In this document: in pieces, positions 1-10,435 of the stretch
How the letters are laid out: every line of letters starts with the position of its first letter
Numbering within the stretch: position 1 is the first letter of the stretch
From: Diphasiastrum complanatum
Taxonomy: Eukaryota > Streptophyta > Lycopodiopsida > Lycopodiales > Lycopodiaceae
Direction of reading: 5' to 3'
DNA length: 64,000 nucleotides
Assembly (NCBI GenBank): GCA_029204225.1
Contig: MU832078.1
Coordinates: 24,348-88,347, forward strand
The notes under the pieces: generated by a model
What the model was told of the DNA's origin: nothing
Databases searched by the model: none
Seen by the model: the letters and a program-made list of their open reading frames with translations, nothing else
Program-made: the position numbers and the translations under genes

Positions 1-876
1 AGTGAAGAAGCTCAACTTCTGTAACATAGTGACAAAGCATCTTCCTTGTACTTACCTGCAAGCTTCCTAGTCCTCTTCACTGATTGAGAATATTTAACGT
101 GAGGCATGTACTTACCTGCTATCTTCACTATTGAAAATATCTAAGTGAGGTCTCAATAGTCTGAGAATGGTGTTGATTGGGCCCATGCAAGAGAACTCTT
201 CACAAAGGACACTGCCTTTGATAAGGTTGAAAAGAAGGGACGTACTGTAGTGAGCATTCATGTCTCCTAGAAACTTGTGGTCTTGAGCGGTTGGGGTTGA
301 AGCGTGTCAATGCCCAAGATAACATGGGACACCATTACACGACATTTTGATGGCATGGAGCCTAAATTTGTTGATGCAAAGTTCTGGTGTGCATCCTAGG
401 GTTTAACGAGATAGCTTCAATTTAAGTATAGGATAAAATTGTAGCAAGGATTGAAGGAGAAAAGAACGATTTTGTGTTCCGATGCTGCTAGACCAGCTAC
501 TATTGTATTTGAGTCTTATTTTTTACTTACTCACAGAAGCTAGCCATAACATTTTATAAACACATACACTACATTGCATTTAAAAACTACAGAGCTTGCG
601 TTTCACAAAACCAAGCACGTGTTGCACAAAAAAACACACTATATTAATTCAAGGGATGTATCAAAATAACATTACGTATCCCGCCACATACGGCTGGGTC
701 TATTTTTTATACAACTGTCTAACTATATGCCGCCTCATTTACTGCCGGGAAATACATAGAAACAGTCCGCCACATATGGCTGGACCTTATCTAGTCTTAG
801 CATTCCTACGAATTCTCCACTGACTCCTCGCCCTGGTCAGGTGCATTGTTCTCTCGCTCTTGCTGGGCCTCCTGGT
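1..876. other. Unassigned sequence, no gene recognised
   Basis: No known domain was found. A short open stretch on the + strand around 180-270 reads like protein but meets a stop at about 278 and matched nothing I know. The start holds two imperfect copies of a short motif (TTGTACTTACCTGC near 45 and ATGTACTTACCTGC near 105), which suggests a small local duplication. It could be intron or intergenic DNA. Confidence 0.3.
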
Positions 877-877
877 T

Positions 878-897
878 AACCCTAAACCCTAAACCCT
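878..897 (+). repeat. Short interstitial telomere-type repeat
   Basis: Nearly three copies of CCCTAAA, the complement of the plant telomere repeat TTTAGGG. The stretch is only about 20 bp, so it is an interstitial motif and not a chromosome end. Similar single CCCTAAA units recur near 40.48 kb and inside the 58.9-60.0 kb array. Confidence 0.6.
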
Positions 898-915
898 TTC
901 CCTGACCATGGCCAG

Positions 916-1092
916 CTACTGCGTAGTGAAATTGACTCCAATCCGCAGTGTTCCCTCGTCCTCGCCAGCTGGGGCGGGGGTCTGCAGCTCCGGGTGTCTC
1001 TGCCGAATCTGTCGCCGCATCTCTGCAAAGTCTGCCTCTTGCTTCCGATGTTGTTCATTGTGCCTGCAGACATCTTCCAAGAGCTTTGCCCT
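916..1092 (-). CDS. Candidate 3' terminal exon of an unknown gene
   Basis: On the minus strand a splice-acceptor-like TTGTGTGCAG ends at 1093. It is followed by 58 sense codons and a stop. The peptide begins RAKLLEDVCRHNEQHRKQEA and is rich in charged and helix-forming residues, then becomes Pro/Gly rich before the stop. The stretch is visibly more GC-rich than the flanks, which suits a real exon. No family is recognised and no upstream exon was found. It could instead be a chance open frame in a GC-rich patch. Confidence 0.3.
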   Translation of the reverse strand, partial: RAKLLEDVCRHNEQHRKQEADFAEMRRQIRQRHPELQTPAPAGEDEGTLRIGVNFTTQ

Positions 1093-1639
1093 CTGCACAC
1101 AAAGCACCCAATATCTGATGGCCATAATTCAATGGGGCCCATTTTCCAAATATGAAGAATGAAAGTTGAAACTCCATTAAAAAATTTCAAGCTTAAATGC
1201 ATTGAAGGGGCCCGAATGGTTTGCTTTGAAGTGAATTTGTTTCACATTGAAGAAGCCAATCCAAAAGCTCTCTTTTTTAACGTTTTCCTCTATTTGGCAT
1301 AACTACTGATAAGACATTCAAAATGTGACATTCATGAGTGTCATGATAATCCTGCACAGGGCATTCTACAAGCTATATACCACGATGGAAGTAAACTATG
1401 AAAAACACAGAACAAGCCTAAATTGCACGCGAACGGATACAGAGCAAACACTCACGTCAACTGGTATGTGCTCTGCCATCTCAACCGAAAAGGCCTCACA
1501 ACACACTGGCATCCGGGTACCGTAGGGTTCTGTGACTCTCTCTCTCTCTCTCACCTCACCCCATTGTCATTCCACCCCCCCCCCTCGTTGCCATTTCACC
1601 TCACCCCCTTGATGACCCATCTCCCTCTCCTACTACAAC

Positions 1640-2489
1640 TCTCACCCCCCTCTCTGATGGCTGCTCCCCTGATTCAGCTCCTCTTCTGTCTTCTGACCCT
1701 ATTCTTCCCACAACTATCATTGCTCACTCTTCCTCCTTCACGGCACCACAGTCTACAGCGAATATTCCGTATACGCCTTCTAAATCAATTGAACTTTTTT
1801 CATCTTGGCAGATTGATCAATTCAAGGCAGATTTGCAATTTTTGCGGTATGAAATTTCACAGCTGAAAGGAACGGTTACTTCTTTGGTCAACGAGAAGAA
1901 GCTATTGCAGTCCAAGGTTGCCTCACTCGAACAATCCATCGGAATCAAACAGGCCGCAGCTTCGGAATCCACCACCAACATGCTACGGGAGCTAGAAACC
2001 AAGATTGAGAAGCAACACGAAGAGGCCCTTTCCTGGGCATCAGTTTTGAAAAAGGGCACCAAACCCAACGCTCCCATCTCCTCAGTTATCTCAGCCACCA
2101 TCTCGGAAGAGAAATCTTGAGACCAAAAATCCCACAATATTAGAGTTTGTGGAGTTCTAGATACATAGGATGCATTGGATGAAGCTAAACGCTTTCTCGA
2201 CATCACTCTCGGACACAAGACAGAGGGGTTAGACACCGCATGGAGGACCACTAGAGATGCAGCCACACTCATTCTTCGTTTCACCTCCCTCGAGAGCCGT
2301 CGAGATGCTTTGCGGTGCAGAGCTAAGCTACGTGGTACCACTATCTACATGGACGACGACCTCACATATATCCAGGTAGAGGAGAGGCGTAAGGCCTTTC
2401 AGGCAGCCCGTGAGTCTGGCAGACGAGTCATTTACCGAGATGGACGAGTGCGTTTTCTTGACAGCGCACCTAGCAGCTCCCAGTGCTAG
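1640..2489 (+). pseudogene. LINE copy 1 ORF1 (RNA-binding coiled-coil protein), broken
   Basis: One frame runs from a Ser/Thr/Pro-rich N-terminus through a coiled coil (about 1830-2060, with heptad Leu/Val and Glu/Lys) into a C-terminal domain. That domain ends with TTIYMDDDLTYIQVEERR and RRVIYRDGRVRFLD, the pattern expected of an L1-type ORF1 C-terminus. ORF1 proteins coat the element RNA and act as chaperones. Two in-frame stops, near 2118 and 2166, split it between coiled coil and C-terminal domain. The same C-terminal block recurs at 9194-9460 (minus) and 32655-32800 (plus). The true start codon was not resolved. Confidence 0.75.
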
Positions 2490-2540
2490 GGATTTGGGGT
2501 CCCCGGGTTTGGGAGTGCCTCGGGGCCCCACCCACACCAT

Positions 2541-5500
2541 CTCCGGATTGGAGTATGGAACTGTGATGGTTTACACTCATCCTCCATTGCTGGCGACTTG
2601 ATCGATTTCATCACTGACAGGGATTTGCTGCTCTTTATGGAGACTCATGAGAGTCAGGAGAGAGGATTACCTATTTTTCCAGGATACAGATGGGATTCCG
2701 TGTACAGACTTGAGACTAGATCAGCTAGCGGTCGTGGATCCGGAGGTGTTGCATGTTTATACAGAGAGTCTTTTCATCCGAGCATTGAGTTCATCAGACA
2801 CAACAGCATGCACGGTATATATGGATTCATATTACTGGGTAGGATATTGGGTTGGACAGGGACCTCTTTGTGGCGGCCTGTTATTTTCCTCCAGAGTCTT
2901 CGTCCTTTGCTGAGGGCACAGGTTCACCCTACCTTGATTTATCGCCTGATATTATCGAATTCGCAGAGCGGGGGCATATTCTCCTCACTGGAGATTTTAA
3001 TGCCCGAACCTCTTCACGACAGTCAGAGTTCTATGACATCACCGACCAGCTCCGCGTTCATGCCTACTACCCCTTACGGTGAGCATTTATTGCAGTTTGG
3101 AGAGGCCCATGAGTTAGCCATTTACAATGGCCTAACTTGTTTGCCAAAATCTGGCAGTTATACTTGTCACCCTCACAGTGGTGGACATAGCGTTGTGGAT
3201 TATCTCATGGGATCACCATCTTCCATACCTCTCATATCTGATTTTCATGTATCTCCCACCACTCTCTCTGATCATTCCTTTCTCTCCTTCGCTATCGGCC
3301 GCCTCCCACCTCCCCAGCCATCCTCACACCCCCTGCTTACACGGGCACCCAAGTATACATTCAGTTCTCTCTTTACACCAGTTTACCAAGAGTTCCTAAC
3401 CTCATTGCTCCATTCCTTCCCTCGCGATAGTACAGTCGAGACTCAAGCTGCCTTTCTTAGCACCTCTCTTCATACCGCTACTTCCCTAGCTTTTCCATCT
3501 AAGCCCCATAAAAGTAGAGGCACCCGCTCCTCATCGATACGACCCCCACACCCCCCGTGGTATGATGCTGAATGTCGCTCTCTTCGTCAGCTTGTCACCC
3601 ATGCCCGCACTCACGATCCTCATCTCCTCCACTCCGCCAGGCGCTCTTACCGTCGCACACTCCGCCGAAAAAAGCGTATATATGATGACTCCGAAGGAAC
3701 GCGTCTTGTTGATCTTCTCTTCAGTTCCTCTTCAGGCGCCTTTTGGCGTGAGTTTATCCCTCGTGCTCCACCACCCCTCCTGGATGACCTTCGCATATGG
3801 ACCGAATACGCTACCAAACTATATACCATACCCACTGACGCACCCATCTCTATCTCCCCACGCCCCTCTGAGTTCACCTTCTTCACATCTGACATGGTAC
3901 TTACGGCCATCAAGAGAATGAAGTCCCATAAAGCAAGAGATATCGAAGAGCTTGAATCTGAACTCCTAACCCATGCTTCCGACCTCCTTGCTCCCACACT
4001 AGCCACTCTCCTCAATTCCGCCGTTGTCTCTGGTTTCCCCTCATCCTGGTGCACCAACATCATCCACCCTATTCATAAAAATGGTGATCCCATGATCCCT
4101 GGTAATTACCCCACCATCATGATCGGACATGTTCTCACGAAGCTCTATGGTACCATACTCCAGTCTGCAGTGAGTTCAGAGGCGGAAGCTCGGAGATTAC
4201 ATGCATTGGGGCAGGCAGGTTTCCGATCTCATTATTCTACCACTGACCATATTTTTACACTTCGAGCCTTGATCGAGGAAGCTAAGTACAGGAAAGAGAG
4301 GGTTTACTGCTGTTTTGTAGATTTCAGGAAGGCCTTCGATTCTGTACCACGCTACCTGCTCATTCAGAGACTTCGTGACCTTGGTTTCTCCACAGATATT
4401 GTTTTAGCAGTGATGGCTCTTTATGAGAAGGTCGTGGGATGTTTCCGACATAGCAGTGGCTTATCTGATCACATTTGGAGCACCATTGGGGTGAAACAGG
4501 GGTGCTCTCTTTCACCGGTTCTCTTTGGATTGTATATTGATGAGTTAGAGCGAGTCATCTCACAGTGTGGCGGGGGTGGCTGTAGACTTGGCACCATTCT
4601 GATTGCTATTCTCCTTTATGCGGATGATGTAGTACTAGTATCCTCGACCAGAGAGGGTTTGCAGAGGCAGCTAGATTGTTTACAGGGATTTTGTACCAGA
4701 TGGGGGTTGGGGGTGAACACTATGAAGACCAAGGTTATGGCCTTCAAAACTTCTCGAGCCTTCATGCAGCGCCGGAGCTCATCCTAGATGGACAGGCCTT
4801 AAAGGTAGTTTCCTCTTATACCTATTTGGGGATACTCTTCTCTGGTCCTACCTTCAGCATGCGGCAAGCTGCCACCACCGGACTTGGGAAGGGGCATTCC
4901 TCTCTTGTTCGGCTTGAGCGGTTCTGTTTCAGGAAGCTCATCCGAGATGTTCGCAGTAAGTGTAGACTCTTTGATACTATTGTCACCCCCACAGCCTTAT
5001 ATGCAGCAGAGACATGGTGCACCGGTCTCCCTTCATCACATTGGGCCAGCATTTCACGATTGCAGACCACCATGTTAGCCCGTATGATTCGGGCGAAGCC
5101 CTCGGTTCCACATGAGATCCTTCTTGCATAGTTTGTCGTTCCACCCATTCAGATATATGCCGCGTTCCAGCTTATCACATACATTCAGAGAATCCAGGCT
5201 TTGCCCGATGAGGATATGAGATATACACAGACAACACTTGTCTCCTCACTTTCTTCATGACCAGGGCTATCGACTATCGTGGTTCTCTCAGGCATCCCAT
5301 TTCCTCCTTGAGTCATTTGGTATCTCCATTATAGAGCTCCCCTCAGGTACTCATCAGTATATCAGGCGCATCTTATATCGGGCATATCTCAACCATACTT
5401 GGGGGCGACAGGTTGGGGTGAAACCCGGCTACTACTGGACTCATTTTATTGAGCTTGACATAGCAGGGGTCCCGGTCTTACCGCATTATTTGGACTCGAG

Positions 5501-5869
5501 ACTATCACATTGCCTCAGATTTACATTGGGACAGCTCCGTGTATCATCACATCAGTTGGCGATTGAGACTGGTAGATTCCAGGGTACCCCGAGAGAGGAG
5601 CGGATTTGCCAGTTATTCTTTTTAGAGGAGGTGAGTCAGAGGAGCACTTTATCTTTAGGTGCCCGGTATATTACGAGATCAGAGGGAGATACCACTGTTT
5701 GTTCCGAGACACACCTGTCACCTTACGATCGCTCATAGCTTATGAGGATTTCCGATGCGCGGCACTCATGATACGAGAGATGTTTATACTACGACAAGAT
5801 TTGTATCAGACAGCCCAGCCGAGTCAGGTTTCTCAGCCTCAGATCACTTCTTTCTTCTCCAGGAGTTGA
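2541..5869 (+). pseudogene. LINE copy 1 ORF2 (endonuclease-reverse transcriptase), broken
   Basis: It starts with an endonuclease/exonuclease/phosphatase block (RIGVWNCDGL, then METHES). A later block with GHILLTGDFNAR lies in a different frame (about 2852-3082), so there is a frameshift near 2850. The RT spans about 3890-4750 with VYCCFVDFRKAFDSVPR, GVKQGCSLSP and the catalytic YADD at 4617-4628. Another frameshift near 4745 moves the thumb region into a new frame, which stops at 5129. The C-terminal region continues at 5238-5869 with a further frameshift near 5620 and a Cys/His-containing block (EEHFIFRCPVYYEIRGRYHC). The protein would nick target DNA and copy the element RNA into the site. 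This copy cannot make it. Confidence 0.85.
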
Positions 5870-6272
5870 GGACGTTTTGATGACGATGACGATGATGATG
5901 ATGACCTACTTGCCCACAGAGACCAGAGACAGCGTCCCACACATACCCATGTTGCAGCACGAGCTACTCGACCTATCACGAGGAGACTCTTCATCCTCTC
6001 AGACGACGTCAGAGACCACCAGTGGCCCTTCATGCCACAGGCCGTATTACATCCTTCTATATCATCAGCACCAGCAGGACAGGACTAGATGATAGCGTCA
6101 TATCTCACTCATGACTGTTAGCAGTATACATGCTCCCACATGTTTCTAATAGCATCACATCTATTTCAGTTTATAGCTTTAGCTCTAGATTGCTACTTTT
6201 GTTATTGTTTTGGAGACGTTTCATACGCTCCTATGGTTACCACATACTTGACATGTACATTTACTAGTCTTA

Positions 6273-6288
6273 TATGCCTTTTGGCATG
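6273..6288 (+). other. LINE copy 1 3'-end hairpin
   Basis: ATGCC-TTTT-GGCAT forms a 5-bp stem with a 4-base loop, possibly extended by a T-G pair. It lies about 25 bases before the TTTC tail, just upstream of AATAAA. The same position in other copies (8245-8256, 9014-9027, 18868-18882) holds a hairpin with different stem bases. Because the structure is kept while the bases change, it may be the signal the reverse transcriptase recognises. Confidence 0.6.
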
Positions 6289-6345
6289 GAAAAGACATTA
6301 ATAAAGCTTTCTTTCTTCTTTCTTTCTCTCTCTCTCTCTCTCTCG

Positions 6346-7541
6346 CGATGGCAGCAGCGCGCCTTCTCCTCCCTCCCTCCTCCCTCTTGCGATGGCTCCC
6401 TGCAGCGATGGCGCCCTTGCTGATGCCTTGCTGCTGCTGCTCGCTGCTCTACTGCCACTGGCCTTCCATCGCTACTGTGCCATCGCTGGCCCTCCATCCT
6501 ACCATAGCTACCCTCCCATCGCTACCTGATCTGCCATACCTGTCCCTCCCATTTGCCATCGCTATCTGCCCCCTCTTGCCATCGCTACCTGTCCCGCTGC
6601 CTACCCATCTCCCTCTCCCTACCTCTCCCTCCCTCCTGCCATCGCTACCTGTCTCCCTCGATATCCGCCCATCTCCTCGCTACCTGTGCCTGTCCCTATA
6701 TCTGCCCTCCCTTTTGCCTCCTGACCCGCTCCTGCTGCCCCCTCGCTACCTGTCCCTGTCCCTGCCCTTCCTTTTGCCTGTCCTTTTGCCGTTCCTCTAA
6801 CCCTTTTCCCTCATTAATCCTGTATCTAGCTGTGGTACTATGGCTGATTGGCAATCTGTGAATTGGAAGGGGAAGAAAACCCCTCCCCCTTCTCCCTTTG
6901 TCTTCTCAGCCATCCCTACTACAGCTCCAAATCCCTTTACCTTGCCCCCTCCCTCTCCTGCTTCCTCTCCCTCGCCCCTACCCTCCACTCTCGCAAGCTC
7001 CACCTCTTCTCCTACTGCCACTACCCCCTCTACTCTTTCTTCCTCCTCTCCCTCTTTCACCCCTTCATCTTCATCCCCCCCATTGTCTCCATCTCTTTCA
7101 GCTGAATTTTTGTCTGGTTTCCCCCGTATCATTGATTCTCTTCATGAGGACAATGCATCCTTGCTTGCGATCATCAAGAAACAAGCATTCCAAATCTCCA
7201 CTCTGGAGAACATGGTCTTAGCCCTACAGGGCAAAGTTGGCATTCTTGAGGTTGATGTTACTTACCTCAAGAATGAACTGGAATCAGATGAAGGGGAAGA
7301 AGAAGGAAGCGGCAATGCAGATTCAGAAGACAAGTCAAAGCAGCTGCAAGAACAGGTTCACTCCTTGGAGCAGCAACTTGAGCAATCGAAGAGTTCTTGG
7401 GCCGACGTGCTCAAGGGTTCTAAGCAGGTTATTTCTGAATCTATTCAAGAACATCAAAAACGAGATCTCAAGGCCCTCAATGTCAGGGTTAGGGGAGCTT
7501 CTTCTGCGGGTAAGGACCTCGTGGCTGAGGCAAATTCCTGA
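6346..7541 (+). mobile_element. LINE copy 2: 5' region and ORF1 fragment
   Basis: It directly follows the tail of LINE copy 1. A C/T-rich 5' region (6346-6835) contains a degenerate repeat built on CCATCGCTACCTGTC. An open frame from the ATG at 6840 to 7541 encodes a Pro/Ser/Thr-rich N-terminus (about residues 20-90) followed by a coiled coil (residues about 95-215) with SSWADVLKGSKQ. Copy 1 has the related SWASVLKKGTK at the same place. The frame ends just after ALNVRVRG, where the C-terminal domain should begin, and abuts a LINE fragment on the other strand at 7543. It is therefore a truncated ORF1, not a host gene. Confidence 0.75.
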
Positions 7542-7542
7542 A

Positions 7543-8037
7543 ACATCAAGCTGAAGAAGATGAGTGTGATAAAAATGAAGCTTGACCCATGATGGATCTA
7601 GGTGAGACCACACTGTGCTGATGTAAGCTCTGTAAATCTGCTGGCAGATATATACGTGTGTCCCATTCAGGAGATCAGATATAGATAAACCCCACCTACG
7701 CAAAGGTCATAAACGCACTGAGCCATGAGGACTTAACTTGCTGACTAGCTAGAGTGTGAGAGGATGTGAAAGCTGCAGCAATATATCTGGATGAATCAAG
7801 CTCCGAGACTCTATGAATGAATGAGATAATCCGAAATATAATCTCAACAATCTGTGGTGGTGAGGCAAACTCTGCCAATATGATATCATGAGGAACTGAT
7901 TGCTTTGCACGGATCATCCGACTAAGCATAAGGATCTACAAACGTGAAATATTACTCCAAGTATCTCTAAACCAGCTAGGGCACCATGTCTCTGCTGAAT
8001 ATAGAGCAACCGGAGACAGTGGCAGAAAAAAGGTGAC
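7543..8037 (-). mobile_element. LINE copy 3a: ORF2 C-terminal fragment
   Basis: The minus strand reads ALYSAETWCP, then MLSRMIRAKQSVPHDIILAE, then SISDLLNGTHVYICQQIYRA and LLQLDVSG. These match in order the region after the RT of LINE copy 1 (MLARMIRAKPSVPHEILLA; SIIELPSGTHQYIRRILYRA; IELDIAG). Several frame changes show it is dead. The left end abuts ORF1 of copy 2 in opposite orientation, forming an inverted junction at 7542. Confidence 0.75.
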
Positions 8038-8128
8038 AGCGCCGCGTGTCAGGATCATGTACATAGTAAATAGAGGAAAACCTCTCCATCTGGACAAGAG
8101 AGAGAGAGATAATAGATTTGTGTGCTTT

Positions 8129-8129
8129 T

Positions 8130-8214
<85 letters not shown>
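8129..8214. repeat. Compound microsatellite (GT)n(GA)n
   Basis: About 13 GT units are followed by about 30 GA units, ending in AAAGAAAGA directly at the 3' end of the minus-strand LINE copy 3b. On the minus strand it reads TTTCTTTCTCTCTC..., so the GA run appears to be an expanded LINE tail. Long open frames here are repeat artefacts. Confidence 0.9.
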
Positions 8215-8219
<5 letters not shown>

Positions 8220-8957
8220 AAGACCTTTATTAATGTCCATGGGATACCCTAAGGTACATAGGACTGAAAAAAGGTACATGTCAAGTATGCCCGGTGGGAG
8301 CGTGAAAGCTCTACCACCTAAAAGAAACAAGATTACAGTAAAACAAGAAAAGTGCTAGGCACAAGGAGAGTCAATCCTCATAGATGTCTCTCCGCCTGTG
8401 AAAAAATGATGTAAAGTATTGTGGCACTGTCTCTGAGCACTGTGGCACTATCTCTAAGCGAACTGCACCTCTCTGTCGCCGAGTGGATGGTCGGTGGCGT
8501 CTATGTTGCCATGAAGCTGTAGGTTGTGGCCTGCGGGCTGGCTGTCTCTTTGGTCGTCGACACTGTCTCTGCCATCTATGTATGATGGCATCTGGAATCT
8601 CAGCCTCTCCATCAGAATCACTACTCTCCTGCCTTTGTCTCCGGCGGGATAGACACTCCTGTATGCTAAGTTGTATCAAGGGGGAGGTGTCAGCGTCAAG
8701 TCTCGCCATACGCAAGTCCATCTCCTGGATCATCAACGCAACACATCTGGGGTCCTCATATGATATCAAGGTAGAAAGTGCGAATGGATGATCTCAAAAC
8801 AAGGAGTAGTATCTCCCTCGAATCTCATAGTAGGCTGGGCATCTAAAGAGAAAATGAAACTCATCCTCTATATCATGTAGATCACACATACTTTCGAGAT
8901 GTAAATCCGCGCATCTTTTGGGATGCCACTGTATCTGCCAGTCTCAATGGCTAACTG
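8215..8957 (-). mobile_element. LINE copy 3b: ORF2 3' end and 3' UTR with tail
   Basis: The minus strand begins at SHQLAIETGR (also in copy 1 ORF2). It continues through a Cys/His block (DEFHFLFRCPAYYEIRGRYY), then LISYEDPRCVALMIQEM and a charged C-terminus ending TSFFHRR, matching copy 1 in order. The 3' UTR ends with a hairpin (8245-8256), ATTAATAAAGG and a TTTC/CT tail. It is 5' truncated, which is typical of incomplete target-primed reverse transcription. Confidence 0.8.
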
Positions 8958-8959
8958 GT

Positions 8960-9455
8960 GAGAGAGAAAGAAAGAAAGAAAGAAAGAAAGAAAGCTTTAT
9001 TAATGTCTTTTCCATGCCAAAAGGCATATAAGACTGAAGAGGTAGTACAAAAGAGTAAATGGAACTCGGACGGGACAGTGCCGGAAAAAAAGAAAACTAG
9101 ACTAAAATTAAAACGTAAAACGTAAATCGCTATGTAAAGAAAACTCATCTCTCACGCAGAAGAGGAATAAATGGCCGTAGCTCAAAACATCTCTCACGTA
9201 GGAGAGGGAGAAGAATCTGAAATTTTAAGTTCTGCAATTTTAACCAAGACCGGGCGTCCGTCTCGAAAGAGAGTCCGGAAACCATTGGCCTTAGCATTTG
9301 CGATGATTTTCTTTCTCTCAGTCCATTGAATGGGCGTCAAGTCTTCATCCATAAAAATGGTAGACCCCTTCAGGCAGCCTCTTTTACGCAAAACCTTTTG
9401 ACGAAGCAAAGCATCCTTGAATCGCAGAAACACTGTTGAGACAGGCAGATACACA
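8960..9455 (-). mobile_element. LINE copy 4: ORF1 C-terminus joined directly to 3' UTR
   Basis: From 9455 down to about 9194 the minus strand encodes an ORF1 C-terminal domain (VFLRFKDALLRQKVLRKRGC, then STIFMDEDLTPIQWTERKK and RTLFRDGRPVL). About 150 bases later comes the family 3' UTR, with the ATGCC/GGCAT hairpin at 9014-9027, ATTAATAAAGC and an eightfold TTTC tail at 8960-8996. All of ORF2 is missing between them. This is an internally deleted, non-autonomous-looking derivative or a template-switch product. Confidence 0.75.
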
Positions 9456-9890
9456 GACACACCTCGTCCGTTACGGATTTGTCAGTGCTGCTCTTTATAG
9501 GAGATTGAGGATGAGTTCCATTTCATTTTTCGATGTCCGGCCTACTATGAGATCAGAGGCAAATACCATTGCTTATACAGAGATACTCCACTTGGTTCTT
9601 TCCTTGCCTTCTCAGATGCGAGATGTGCTGGTTTATTATTACGAGAGATGTTTACTTTGAGATTTTCTTTTTTATTGGATGCCTCGGATGTGGATCATAG
9701 CGAATCCCACATTACGCACTTTTTTCAAAAGAGGGATAGAGATGAGACTTCTGACAGTGAGATAGACATTCCGGTACGACGACCGAAGCTCCAGCGTCCT
9801 CTTCGCTCCTCCAAGCCAAATCTTGACAGCAACAGCTTTGCCCTTTTAAGATCTGGTGCTCATATGTACGTGCTGAAGCTCTTCTAATTT
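9456..9890 (+). mobile_element. LINE copy 5: ORF2 C-terminal fragment
   Basis: The + strand reads RICQCCSL, a stop, then EDEFHFIFRCPAYYEIRGKYHC and LREMF, then SHITHFFQKRDRDETSDSE with a charged end. This matches the last part of LINE ORF2. It starts head-to-head with copy 4 at 9455. No TTTC tail is visible after the stop at 9887, so the 3' end is lost or was never copied. Confidence 0.7.
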
Positions 9891-10083
9891 GCTCCTATTA
9901 TCTATGTAATATTTGTGTTGTCATATGCATTGCTGGAACCCACAAGGTCAAGTGTTAGATTTTGTGGGCACTTGCCAACACAAATTCGACCTATTTGCAT
10001 CTCACTTGCTCTGATGGGGAGGTCTGGGGTGAGGGGAGTAAAAGAGACAATAAAAAGAGAAAAATAGGGGGGGAGGGGGGATT

Positions 10084-10282
10084 TGGAACACACGTGCATG
10101 CACACACACGCACGCATGCACCCACACACGTGTGAGTGTGTGTGTGTGTGTGCGCGCGCGTGCCTGTGTGTGTGTGTGTGTGCGTGTGCGCGTGTTCGTT
10201 GTGTGTGTGTGACCCCCGACACAACGAGTGCGTGTGTGTGCGCGCATGTGCACGTGCACGCGTGCGCGCACACACACACATC
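10084..10282. repeat. Degenerate GT/CA and GC/GT microsatellite
   Basis: About 200 bases of mixed CA, GT and GC dinucleotides (runs of TGTGTG, CGCGCG and CACACA). The flanks at 10010-10083 are G-rich. The alternating purine-pyrimidine order could adopt Z-DNA. The open frames here have no coding meaning. Confidence 0.85.
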
Positions 10283-10374
10283 TCCATATAAAAAACCTTT
10301 TGTGGATAAGATATATTGTATGAAACATAGAGTCTAGAGTCCTTTTTTCTCCTTCTCTCTTTACCACGAGCCCC

Positions 10375-10377
<3 letters not shown>

Positions 10378-10433
<56 letters not shown>
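10378..10433. repeat. (CT)n microsatellite
   Basis: About 27 uninterrupted CT units. It is not next to a recognisable LINE tail, unlike the CT/GA runs at 6.3 and 8.2 kb. Confidence 0.95.

Positions 10434-10435
<2 letters not shown>

Larger units (their letters stand above)
1531..6343 (+). mobile_element. LINE copy 1: near full-length non-LTR retrotransposon
   Basis: The order is a CT-rich 5' region, ORF1 (coiled coil and nucleic-acid-binding C-terminus), ORF2 (endonuclease, reverse transcriptase, C-terminal domain), a 3' UTR with a short hairpin and AATAAA, then a TTTC/CT tail. Both ORFs carry stops and frameshifts, so this copy is dead. Related copies lie at 6.3-7.5, 7.5-9.9, 15.5-18.9 and 32.7-33.0 kb, so one family colonised the locus repeatedly. 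The 5' boundary is a guess, because the CT run at 1531 could be an older microsatellite. No clear target duplication was seen. Confidence 0.85.

Noticed and set aside
878-897. Chromosome end
   Set aside because: Less than three CCCTAAA units, with complex sequence on both sides; interstitial only.
1423-1866. 147-codon Leu/Pro/Ser-rich frame on the + strand
   Set aside because: It is a shadow frame of the LINE ORF1, whose real frame runs alongside with the coiled coil.
6348-6800. 150-codon Leu/Pro/Ser-rich frame
   Set aside because: Caused by the C/T-rich repeat of the LINE 5' region; no coding pattern.
7335-7500. Extension of the minus-strand LINE ORF into the ORF1 region of copy 2
   Set aside because: After LLQLDVSG the minus-strand match to ORF2 ends at the inverted junction; the rest is antisense of ORF1.
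8122-8358. Protein-coding frame of Arg-Glu or Ser-Leu repeats (also at 10002-10455, 57087-57347, 63050-63365)
   Set aside because: Open only because dinucleotide repeats contain no stops; no start context or flanking coding sequence.
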